Source: Methylomonas methanica
GTDB taxonomy: Bacteria > Pseudomonadota > Gammaproteobacteria > Methylococcales > Methylomonadaceae
Direction: 5' to 3'
NCBI GenBank assembly: GCA_001644045.1
Contig: LUUF01000012.1
Span: forward strand, 41,998 to 105,997
DNA: 64,000 nt
Shown here: positions 18,271 to 26,249 of the stretch, in pieces
Numbering within the stretch: the stretch's first letter is position 1
Layout of the letters: each line of letters starts with the position of its first letter
Position numbers and translations under genes: made by a program
Notes under the pieces: model-generated
What the model saw: the letters and a program-made list of their open reading frames with translations, nothing else
Databases searched by the model: none
What the model was told of the DNA's origin: nothing

Positions 18271-18968
18271 ACCAGTCCTTGTTTAATAAACGCTTCAGCG
18301 ATGGCCCAGTCTTCTTCGGTATCGATATCCAAACTTTGGATCGCATTCATAATCAGCGGCATGGTTCTTTCGGGATAAAACGATTTGTGCTCCAACAGAT
18401 ACGCTGTCTTACAGCAATACATTGCGCCATTGGGCGTCAACAAGGGCTGAAGCTGCTGGCGAGTAGTCTGGGTAGATTTGGTTTTGTCCAATGGCGATAA
18501 AAATCCGCCATCGCAACGAAACAAGGTGGTCAAGTCTCGGTGGATTTCCTTACAGCCAATCACCGCATCGGCTTTTCCTGCCGCCAGTATCGCCCAAGCT
18601 TGATGAAGTATAGCCGGAGAACGAAATGGAGAAGTCGGTTGCAACCACATCAGCGACTCGGGCATATAACCATAGCGGCGTTGAAACCAGTCCAGGGCAT
18701 GCTCCGCCACTTGTATAGCCGAAGCGGTATCCGTGGCAAAATCCGCGGGACGCAAAAACGGCGCCTCCAAACCAATTTGCTTGGCCACCTCTATATAAAT
18801 CGCCGAGTCGGTCGATAAAATACTCAGACAATCCAACAAACCGGCTTCGACGATGGCTTGGGCTGTCCAGGATAATAAGGGTTTACCGCCGAGCAGCTTG
18901 ATGTTTTTGTCCGGCAAACCCTTGGAGCCGCTACGGGCCGGAACGACGATGAGTGTGTTAATTTGCAT
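18267..18968 (-). CDS. legF: CMP-legionaminic acid synthetase (NeuA/LegF family)
   Basis: The 233-residue cytidylyltransferase starts MQINTLIVVPARSGSKGLPD, the CTP-binding signature of the CMP-nonulosonate synthetases, and has WLQPTSPFRSPAILHQA and a C-terminal IDTEEDWAIAEAF. It activates the nonulosonic acid as its CMP ester, the donor expected by the Maf protein at 4500-6995. It is the first gene of the minus-strand operon. A CGGGA site precedes the ATG, and I see no confident promoter in the divergent 119-base gap. Confidence 0.93.
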   Translation of the reverse strand: MQINTLIVVPARSGSKGLPDKNIKLLGGKPLLSWTAQAIVEAGLLDCLSILSTDSAIYIEVAKQIGLEAPFLRPADFATDTASAIQVAEHALDWFQRRYGYMPESLMWLQPTSPFRSPAILHQAWAILAAGKADAVIGCKEIHRDLTTLFRCDGGFLSPLDKTKSTQTTRQQLQPLLTPNGAMYCCKTAYLLEHKSFYPERTMPLIMNAIQSLDIDTEEDWAIAEAFIKQGLV

Positions 18969-19087
18969 TCCCGTGTTTTAATTTGTCCCGAAAAAATTGG
19001 AATCCTATTTTTAAGAATAGACTGATCTGCTTTAGCTTTCGGAGCCGCATGCGGCACCATCAAAATTGGACTTGATACGCTACAACT

Positions 19088-20239
19088 ATGACTTCGCGAC
19101 CATTACGCGCGGCAATATTCATGCCCCGCACCAACACATTCTACTTATCTTTGCTATTCGGTTTAAAAAGAGGCTTGGAGCAACACAACGTCGAGGTATT
19201 TGCCTCCGTTAGCCCTTATGACGAACCCTGTCTGCTGGAATTTTGCCATCAGTTCAAACCCGATTTGATCTTTGAAATGAACCGTGCTCGCAGTGCGTTA
19301 CCCAATCTACCGGCCCACATCAAGCATATCGCCTGGATTGTCGACACCCTGGGCCACACCGTAGATTACTACCATGGCAGCGACGTAACCTATTTTTTCG
19401 GCGGTAATTGGAAACGCGCCTTTACTGCTAACGGTGGCTTGGTTGACTGGCTACCGCCCGGCACCTGCGAAATCAGCTATAACTTTCAGCCTCAACGGCC
19501 ACTCTCTGATTTCTCGTTTGTCGGCCATATTCCCAAACCCTGGACCGAGGAAGAGCTGTCGAGGGAAATTTGCCGACATCAACAAGGCCCCATCAACTTC
19601 GGCAGACTCCATGACGAACTAATCGATTATTGGCGGACCATCAGTTTCGAAAATTTCGAAAATATTACCTATCTTAGTTCAGCTTACCAACTGATCGAGG
19701 AACGATACGGTCATAAAGTCGAGATTGTGGACCAAAAACTGCGTTACGATCTGGGCTGCAGGATGATCAGACTACGAAATCGCCATCAGTTGATGTCGCT
19801 AGTCCTGGAAAACTCGGCATCAGTGAGGATTTACGGCTCGGAAAATTGGACGGACTGGCCGCAATACCGTCCCCACTATCACCATTTTGTCGATCACAGC
19901 CATGAGCTAAAGCAGATTTATCAGTCCACCAAACTAAATTTACACGAAGGCGTTGGACCGCATTTCCGGGTGTTCGACGGCATGTCGGCCGGTGGCCTGA
20001 TGTTTGTCAAACGCACGCCGGACGACAGCGCCGAAGGCGGTATCCTGGAGATTTTCGAGCCCTTCGTACATTACGTGCCATTTCTGGAACACGACTTTAC
20101 CGAACATGCCGATAAATACCTGCACGACGAGTGCGCCAGACAAAAAATAGTCGCTAACGCCGCAGAGGAAATCCGCGCCAAACACACCTGGACCCATCGT
20201 GCTGCCAAGATCATCAGGGACTATTACCGTGTGCTCTGA
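19088..20239 (+). CDS. CgeB-like glycosyltransferase
   Basis: The 383-residue protein has the DUF3880/CgeB type glycosyltransferase layout: an N-terminal Rossmann half (FKPDLIFEMNRARSALPNLP, then IAWIVDTLGHTVDYY, DWLPPGTCEISYNF), FSFVGHIPKPW, and a C-terminal GT-B half with RIYGSENWTDWPQY, LNLHEGVGPHFRVFDGMSAG. It is a clear paralogue of the protein at 28308-29462. CgeB relatives glycosylate surface or spore-coat proteins and glycans. The donor is unknown. It heads a plus-strand operon divergent from legF. Confidence 0.82.
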   Translation: MTSRPLRAAIFMPRTNTFYLSLLFGLKRGLEQHNVEVFASVSPYDEPCLLEFCHQFKPDLIFEMNRARSALPNLPAHIKHIAWIVDTLGHTVDYYHGSDVTYFFGGNWKRAFTANGGLVDWLPPGTCEISYNFQPQRPLSDFSFVGHIPKPWTEEELSREICRHQQGPINFGRLHDELIDYWRTISFENFENITYLSSAYQLIEERYGHKVEIVDQKLRYDLGCRMIRLRNRHQLMSLVLENSASVRIYGSENWTDWPQYRPHYHHFVDHSHELKQIYQSTKLNLHEGVGPHFRVFDGMSAGGLMFVKRTPDDSAEGGILEIFEPFVHYVPFLEHDFTEHADKYLHDECARQKIVANAAEEIRAKHTWTHRAAKIIRDYYRVL

Positions 20240-21317
20240 TCCTAACCCACCGGCACCGCTGGCAATGACCGAGTTTTACGCCGAACACGTGCATAACCAT
20301 ATCCACGCCGACCCGGAACAGACCCTGCAAAAGTATCGGCGGAGGATTACTTCGGAGTTGACCAAATTCGGTATCGCTGTAGAACAACTCCGCGATAAAA
20401 CCATACTCGACATTGGTTCCGGCTGGCAGGCCATCGTCTTCCAGGAACTGGGTTGCCGGCAGATTTACCACCTGGACATCAATCCCAAACATGTCGATTT
20501 TTTAAATGCTTACCTTGCCGAACACGGCATCAGAAACATTACTAGCGAGCAAGCCGACATCAGCCGTTCACTGGGCTCCGCACACGACATCGACCTCGCC
20601 TTCGTCGCCGGGGTTTATCACCATCTGGCCGACCGCGAAGGTTTTCTCGCTCAACTATTGCCCAACATGGCCAAAGACAGCGACATCTTATTCAGAGTTT
20701 ACCGCGCCGGCACCTGGAGCCGCTGGCTGGTCGGGATGTTAAGAACCGCCAGCATCGGCAGACTAACACCGGCACAGTTGCTCGGCGCTTACCGGCTGTT
20801 ACACCCTTACGGACTGGACAACCAGTTTGTCGGCGACCTGATCGACGATCTGCTGACTCCACAATGGCAAGCATTTCGGCCACAGCAATTCATCGTCGAT
20901 GCCGAACGACTGCAACTACAGTGCCAGCAGTGTCCGGCGCCGGCATTTGACTTCGATTTCTCGGACCGGGACGAAAACTTTCGGGTGAAATGGCATATAG
21001 ACGACCCTGGCGCAATCAATCTTGCCACCCAGCCAATGGCAACCGGCCAAGCTCATGTCGAGAACACTGGGACCGCACCGCAAATCACCGACCTGGCCGA
21101 CAAATTGACAGAACTTTTGGCAAGCCTTAGCAATTACCCCAACCGCGATGCGGCGACAATATTGGTGGCATTGTATTTTCTGGTCAGAAAACACCATGGC
21201 GTCGACGCTTATCGTGGCCAAATCGCCGATGCTTCAGCCAATCCCGAACTGGCGGATTGGCGTATCGCACAGTTACAAGCTTCGTTAACCTATTTCCGCG
21301 ACTGGCTGAGCCGATGA
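20229..21317 (+). CDS. Class I SAM-dependent methyltransferase
   Basis: The ~362-residue protein has the SAM-binding motif ILDIGSGWQAIVFQELG near residue 60, the acidic strand YHLDINPKHVDFL and AGVYHHLADREGFL. The C-terminal ~200 residues are of unrecognised type. The GTG at 20229 follows AGGGA by eight bases and overlaps the upstream gene by 11 bases; the ATG at 20265 is the alternative start. It lies between a CgeB glycosyltransferase and a carbamoyltransferase, so it is likely to methylate a sugar or glycan. The substrate is not deducible. Confidence 0.8.
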   Translation: MCSDPNPPAPLAMTEFYAEHVHNHIHADPEQTLQKYRRRITSELTKFGIAVEQLRDKTILDIGSGWQAIVFQELGCRQIYHLDINPKHVDFLNAYLAEHGIRNITSEQADISRSLGSAHDIDLAFVAGVYHHLADREGFLAQLLPNMAKDSDILFRVYRAGTWSRWLVGMLRTASIGRLTPAQLLGAYRLLHPYGLDNQFVGDLIDDLLTPQWQAFRPQQFIVDAERLQLQCQQCPAPAFDFDFSDRDENFRVKWHIDDPGAINLATQPMATGQAHVENTGTAPQITDLADKLTELLASLSNYPNRDAATILVALYFLVRKHHGVDAYRGQIADASANPELADWRIAQLQASLTYFRDWLSR

Positions 21318-23014
21318 ATATACTGGGCATTACCTCCGGCAGCGAAAGCGGCGCCTGCCTGTTCCAACACGGTCAAATAGCGCTGGCCGTCAGTGAAGAA
21401 CGCTTAACTCGCAAAAAATTTGACGACGCTTTTCCCGCGCGCTCCATAGCCTGGATACTGCAGGAAAGCGGTTTGGTCTGCAGCGATATTGACTTGATCT
21501 GTTATGGTTTCAGCCAAGAATTTGCTGATAGCGATGCCGAGCAAGCCTATATCGACCGCTTACTGGCTACGGAAACCGTCACCGATGAAACCAGCCTTGC
21601 CATCATCAGGCAGCGCATCGACACCGAGCGGCAGATCGACAACAGCAAGCGTCAGGCATTTTTCGCAGCCATCCGCGACCTGTTTCCGGATACGCCGATT
21701 TACAATTGCAGCCATCACCAATCCCATCAGGCAGCGGCTTTTGCGCCGTCGCCATTTGCCCGGGCACTGGTGGTTACCGCCGACGGCCGTGGCGACTTCA
21801 AATCGCTGACCATTAGCCGTGCCGATCGCAGCAACGGTATCGAGGAACTCTATGCCAGCCCCAGTTGGCGCAGCCTGGGTTATTTTTATGGCCGTATCAC
21901 CCATTTGTGCGGCTTTACCGCCAACCGCCACGAAGGCAAAGTCACTGGCCTGGCCGCTTTAGGCGATCCACACGTTGCGCAAGACTTGATCGGGCAAATT
22001 ATTCGTTTGGAGCATGAGGTAATTTGTCCGGCGTTCGGCGAACTCTACACGCCGTTTTTCAGCAATTATTCGGCGGCGTTGACCGAACAAGCCGCACACT
22101 TTAAGCGCGACGATCTAGCCGCCGCCGGGCAACAACAGCTGGAAAACATCGTTTGCCGTTTAGTTGAGAAATATGCTCAGGCCACCGGCCTACGGCAAGT
22201 CTGTTTGGCCGGCGGTGTATTCGCTAACGTTAAATTGAATCAGAAAATCCGCCAGCTCGACTGCATTGATGAGGTCTTTGTCTATCCGGCGATGAGCGAC
22301 GGCGGCATCTGTGCCGGCAGCGTCTATCACTACCTACTGGTGAATAAACAGGCTATTCCGGAAATTCAGCAAGTATTTCTGGGACCTAATTGCGATTTAG
22401 CGAATTCCCGCGCCGAAATTCAACAGCGTGGCATCAGCGCTTTAGTGGAAATCAATGCTATAGACCGTTTGATCAACCTGCTGGAGCAACAATCCGTGGT
22501 GGGCCTGATAGAGGGGCGCGGCGAATTTGGTCCGCGGGCGCTGGGACATAGAAGCATTATCGCCTCGGCATTCGATAGAGGCATTACAGAACGCATCAAT
22601 CAAAAATTACAGCGCGACGATTTCATGCCGTTTGCGCCGAGTATCGCCATCGATTTTGCCGAGCGTTGCCTGGAAAACTATCAAGCCTCCTGTCTTTCAG
22701 CTAATTTTATGACCCTAAGTTTTCCGGTAAAGGCGGAATTTGCGGCGAATTCACCGGCTGCAATCCATGTCGACAATACCGTTAGGCCGCAAATCGTCAC
22801 GCCTGACACCAACCCCTTCTTTTACGAGCTGCTCGTCGCTTGGCAACGCCAGACTGGCGGTCTATGCTTACTGAATACCTCGTTCAATATTCATGAAGAA
22901 CCCATCGTCAACAGCGTCGACGACGTTATCCGTGCACTGGAACATGATGCAGTAGATCTGGTTTTCACGCCGCCCAATTTATTTTTAACTAGCTCGCCAA
23001 AGGCATACTCATGA
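21314..23014 (+). CDS. NodU/CmcH-family carbamoyltransferase
   Basis: The 566-residue protein belongs to the O-carbamoyltransferases that carry carbamoyl phosphate to a hydroxyl through carbamoyl-AMP (NodU, CmcH, TobZ). It has the N-terminal ASKHA-like half (LGITSGSESGACLFQHG, CSHHQSHQAAAF, VCLAGGVFANVKLNQ) and the C-terminal YrdC-like half (IEGRGEFGPRALGHRSI, MPFAPSIA, LLNTSFNIHEEPIV). It starts in a 4-base ATGA overlap with the methyltransferase and ends in a 4-base overlap with the radical SAM gene. It probably carbamoylates a sugar in the local glycan. Confidence 0.9.
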   Translation: MNILGITSGSESGACLFQHGQIALAVSEERLTRKKFDDAFPARSIAWILQESGLVCSDIDLICYGFSQEFADSDAEQAYIDRLLATETVTDETSLAIIRQRIDTERQIDNSKRQAFFAAIRDLFPDTPIYNCSHHQSHQAAAFAPSPFARALVVTADGRGDFKSLTISRADRSNGIEELYASPSWRSLGYFYGRITHLCGFTANRHEGKVTGLAALGDPHVAQDLIGQIIRLEHEVICPAFGELYTPFFSNYSAALTEQAAHFKRDDLAAAGQQQLENIVCRLVEKYAQATGLRQVCLAGGVFANVKLNQKIRQLDCIDEVFVYPAMSDGGICAGSVYHYLLVNKQAIPEIQQVFLGPNCDLANSRAEIQQRGISALVEINAIDRLINLLEQQSVVGLIEGRGEFGPRALGHRSIIASAFDRGITERINQKLQRDDFMPFAPSIAIDFAERCLENYQASCLSANFMTLSFPVKAEFAANSPAAIHVDNTVRPQIVTPDTNPFFYELLVAWQRQTGGLCLLNTSFNIHEEPIVNSVDDVIRALEHDAVDLVFTPPNLFLTSSPKAYS

Positions 23015-24126
23015 CTCAGCCGCAAAATTTCTCCGACTTGCTTGATAGCCATTGCGTACACCCTTGGGCCGACGTCTGGATCAATACAGCCGGCGATGTA
23101 ACTTGCTGCACTCAAAACCGAACTCGCTTCGGTAATGTACGCCAACATAGTATCGAAGAAATGTGGAATTCCGACGCGGCGCAATCGGTGCGAAAACTTA
23201 TTGGCGAAAATAAATACATGGCGGCCGGTTGCGCTCCGGAATGCCCCTTCCTGCGCGGCGCAAAAACCGAAGGCCGGTTGCCGCCACCGCCTAAAGAGCA
23301 GATTAACTTGGATTTCGAAATACCGGAACCGGGTACTGCCCTGGCGAAAAACATAGCAACCGTCGTTGACGACTATAAGCACAAACGCTTGCAGGTTTCC
23401 GGCCTGCCGCTTTATGTAGATACTCAGCCGATACTTCGCTGCAATTCCGACTGCTTTATGTGCAACCAGGAGCACCTCAGCAGTATGGAGCACTCCGATC
23501 CGGTGCTTGAAAAGATCGAAACCTTAAAAAGCACCGCTAAAGTATTCAGATGGCAGGGTGGCGAGGTTTTCAGCAGCAAACGCTTTTTTAATTATCTAGA
23601 CAACTTCGACTCAAGCTGCAACCCGAATTTGACTAAGTATGTGATTACCAACGGTAGCTTACTGACCAAGGAACGCCTAGTTGCCCTGACTAGTGTTGAA
23701 AATCCGGTGTATTTTTTAGTTTCGATAGACGGTGTAACAAAACAGACCTACGAAAAAATTCGGGTTGGCTTAACGTATGAACGGGTCATGGAATGCCTGT
23801 TTAATTTAGCGGAAATCCAAGCCAAATCGGCAAACAATCGAGTCTTGGTATGCTGGAATTACGTGGTGATGAATAGTACTCTGGACGAAATGCGCGAAGC
23901 CATCGATTTAGCCGCCAAGCTCAATATCGATTTAAATTTCGCGGCACTGCAAGGTGAGTTTCCGGAAGAAAATATTTTCCGTTACCCGGTTTATACCCCG
24001 GAAATATTAATTAATAAATTTACCGAACTGCAAGATTACAGCAATACAAAAAACATCGCCGTCAGCGGCATTGATGGCATGATATACCGCATCAAACAAC
24101 GTCAAGATTACTTACCAGCCTACTAA
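23011..24126 (+). CDS. Radical SAM protein with N-terminal SPASM-like region
   Basis: The 371-residue protein has the radical SAM motif C144-x3-C148-x2-C151 (RCNSDCFMC) followed by glycine-rich WQGGEVF and the barrel segments VITNGSLLT and FLVSIDGVTKQTY. Before the barrel, residues 15-82 resemble a SPASM/twitch auxiliary cluster domain (HPWADVWINTAGDVTCC, GNVRQHSIEEMWNS, C74 and C78), which usually follows the barrel. It lacks a C-terminal SPASM. Such proteins perform radical chemistry on peptides or small molecules; no precursor peptide is seen nearby. It is coupled to the carbamoyltransferase gene. Function unknown. Confidence 0.8.
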   Translation: MTQPQNFSDLLDSHCVHPWADVWINTAGDVTCCTQNRTRFGNVRQHSIEEMWNSDAAQSVRKLIGENKYMAAGCAPECPFLRGAKTEGRLPPPPKEQINLDFEIPEPGTALAKNIATVVDDYKHKRLQVSGLPLYVDTQPILRCNSDCFMCNQEHLSSMEHSDPVLEKIETLKSTAKVFRWQGGEVFSSKRFFNYLDNFDSSCNPNLTKYVITNGSLLTKERLVALTSVENPVYFLVSIDGVTKQTYEKIRVGLTYERVMECLFNLAEIQAKSANNRVLVCWNYVVMNSTLDEMREAIDLAAKLNIDLNFAALQGEFPEENIFRYPVYTPEILINKFTELQDYSNTKNIAVSGIDGMIYRIKQRQDYLPAY

Positions 24127-24185
24127 ATTTCAGACGTATAAATCGGTCAAGCAATTCACACTGTTTGGCCGTTTATTGGTGGCGG

Positions 24186-25103
24186 CTAACTATCGGATAA
24201 CCGGCACAGCTCTTCTCTGAGCCGAATTCTGGGGGTAAATTGCCATTCGCTGTATGAAAAGCCTATGGTTTTAGCGCTTTCGCCGACTGCCGGTACGGCA
24301 AAATCTATTTTAGAATCAGACTTAAAAGCCGACACCACTAAAGCCGCCAACTCTTCAGCGGTATAAGATTCCTCTGACCATATTTCAAAGCATTTTTGCG
24401 CATTACCCGGCTTTTGTAATATTTCAGCGATTTCCAAAATCGAGTCAATAACGTCCCTAATATGCGTAAAGTGGAAACGGGTTTCGTTGTCAAACACTCT
24501 GACTAATTTATTTTGCTTAGCTCTTTTAACAAAAGTCGGTAACAACTTATTAACATGATCCCTTTTCCCGCCATAAACATCTGATAAGCGGCAAATTGCC
24601 GAGGGAATATTGAAGCTGTTTGAAAAAGCCAGAATCAATTGTTCCGCCGCACGTTTGGAAATGGCGTAGATATGATCGACATTAACTTGGACTTCATCCA
24701 GTCTGTCGTAAAATGATACCTCCCGGGTACTCAGATAAATAAATAGCGGCTTATTTGTGTCTCGTGACTCGGCTTGAGCAGCGACTAGTTCAATCAAGTT
24801 AGTGGTAGCCAACACTGTCGAACTTACGCAGTCTACAGGCTTTGCCCTAGCGTCACTAACCCTTGAAACACCAGCGGCATGGATTACTATGTCGATATCC
24901 GTCAATAATGGAGCCAGAGCACGCCTTTCCAATAAATCCAAATTGGTATAATCGATGCCCAAGCTCAAAAAGTCTTTAATGGTATCGTCGTCAGGAATAG
25001 CCCTATCCACCCCAGAAACCCGATAACCTAATGTTGCTAAAGCAATTGCCAATTCGCTGCCAACGAACCCAGATATACCGGTTATAAAATATTTTACAGC
25101 CAT
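24186..25103 (-). CDS. NAD-dependent epimerase/dehydratase (extended SDR)
   Basis: The 305-residue protein has the Rossmann motif YFITGISGFVGSELAIAL and the catalytic tyrosine-lysine pair in HIYAISKRAAEQ, after YLSTREVSFYD. It is related to NAD-dependent sugar-nucleotide epimerases, 4,6-dehydratases and reductases; the substrate cannot be assigned. Its ATG at 25103 overlaps the stop of the aminotransferase gene (TAATG), preferred over a start 13 codons upstream. It is the last gene of the minus-strand cluster, and its AT-richer composition resembles its neighbours up to 29.4 kb. Confidence 0.85.
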   Translation of the reverse strand: MAVKYFITGISGFVGSELAIALATLGYRVSGVDRAIPDDDTIKDFLSLGIDYTNLDLLERRALAPLLTDIDIVIHAAGVSRVSDARAKPVDCVSSTVLATTNLIELVAAQAESRDTNKPLFIYLSTREVSFYDRLDEVQVNVDHIYAISKRAAEQLILAFSNSFNIPSAICRLSDVYGGKRDHVNKLLPTFVKRAKQNKLVRVFDNETRFHFTHIRDVIDSILEIAEILQKPGNAQKCFEIWSEESYTAEELAALVVSAFKSDSKIDFAVPAVGESAKTIGFSYSEWQFTPRIRLREELCRLSDS

Positions 25104-26215
25104 TAAAAAAACTCTCTGACGGCAGCAATTACATAATCGCATTGCTCATTACTAAGAAATGGATGTATCGGTAACGAAAGAACTTCTCTGGAGACACTTT
25201 CTGTCATTGGCAAAGCCTGACCCTCTGGGCAAATCATGGTATTAGTATGTAAAGGCTTTTCCCAATGTACAAAACATTCAATACCTTTTTTGAGTAAATG
25301 GGCGCGCAAATCATCTCGGCTCACGCAGCGAATCGGATAAGAACTGTATACATCAAAGTAACCGTCATTTTGCGGAGGTCGTGGCAACTTCAAGGCCGCG
25401 CAATTGGATAACCCCAAGTGGTAGCGCAAAGCAATTTCACGGCGCCTTGTCGTGTCCTGCTGAAAATATTTAAAGTTAATATTTAATAATGCCGCTTGTA
25501 GATTATCCAGTCGCGAATTAAAGCCAAACTCAAGCAACTCTCGACTCTCACTCTGTCCGTGATTCCTCAGCCTCAACAGGCTATTTGCCAAATTTGAATC
25601 GTTGGTAGTAATAAATCCACCGTCTCCGTAACAATGTAAATTCTTCATTGGATGTAAGCTAAACGCATTGATAACACCAAAATTGCCGGCATATATCTCA
25701 TCAATTTGCGCTCCCATCGATTGGGCCGCATCCTCTATAACCAACAAGCCATGCTCTTCCGCAATAGTCAAAATGGAACGCATATCGCAACAATGACCGT
25801 TCATATGTACTGGTATTATGGCCCTGGTAGCCGGACTTATTGCTTGCTTTAATAACTCGATCGACATATTAAAATCGTCGGCAATATCGACAAGAATGGG
25901 CGTAGCCCCAGAGTGCATTATCGCCGAAATAGTCGCGACGAAAGTATGTGCCACTGTTATAACTTCATCACCGTGACCTATATTCAAAGCCTTCAATGCT
26001 AAAAACAATGCATCGGTACCGCTATTTACACCAATTACATGGTGTACCCCTAGCAATTTTGCTATTGAATCCTCAAACAACCTAACCTCTTCCCGTAAAA
26101 TATAACTAGCATTCTCACCAACATTAACAAACGCTGCCAGTAATTCCTCCTTACGTTTATCGAACTCTTGTTTTAATCCCACATATGGAACCAAAAAAGA
26201 ATTATGCTTATCCAA
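25103..26215 (-). CDS. DegT/DnrJ/EryC1/StrS-family sugar aminotransferase
   Basis: The 370-residue protein begins with a PYVGLKQEFDKRKEELLAAF segment and has VNSGTDALFLALKALNIGHG, the cofactor aspartate region VIEDAAQSMGAQ, and the PLP lysine in SLHPMKNLHCYGDGGF. It makes an amino sugar nucleotide from a keto sugar. It is distinct from LegC at 16089-17297. It is adjacent to an SDR, so the two may work in sequence. Translation of the downstream SDR is coupled. Confidence 0.9.
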   Translation of the reverse strand: MDKHNSFLVPYVGLKQEFDKRKEELLAAFVNVGENASYILREEVRLFEDSIAKLLGVHHVIGVNSGTDALFLALKALNIGHGDEVITVAHTFVATISAIMHSGATPILVDIADDFNMSIELLKQAISPATRAIIPVHMNGHCCDMRSILTIAEEHGLLVIEDAAQSMGAQIDEIYAGNFGVINAFSLHPMKNLHCYGDGGFITTNDSNLANSLLRLRNHGQSESRELLEFGFNSRLDNLQAALLNINFKYFQQDTTRRREIALRYHLGLSNCAALKLPRPPQNDGYFDVYSSYPIRCVSRDDLRAHLLKKGIECFVHWEKPLHTNTMICPEGQALPMTESVSREVLSLPIHPFLSNEQCDYVIAAVREFF

Positions 26216-26249
26216 TGAACACTCCTGCTAATAATTTAAAAGATCTCTA

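Noticed and set aside
22891..23493. 200-codon open frame on the minus strand
   Set aside because: Antisense to the carbamoyltransferase and radical SAM genes with no recognisable domain.
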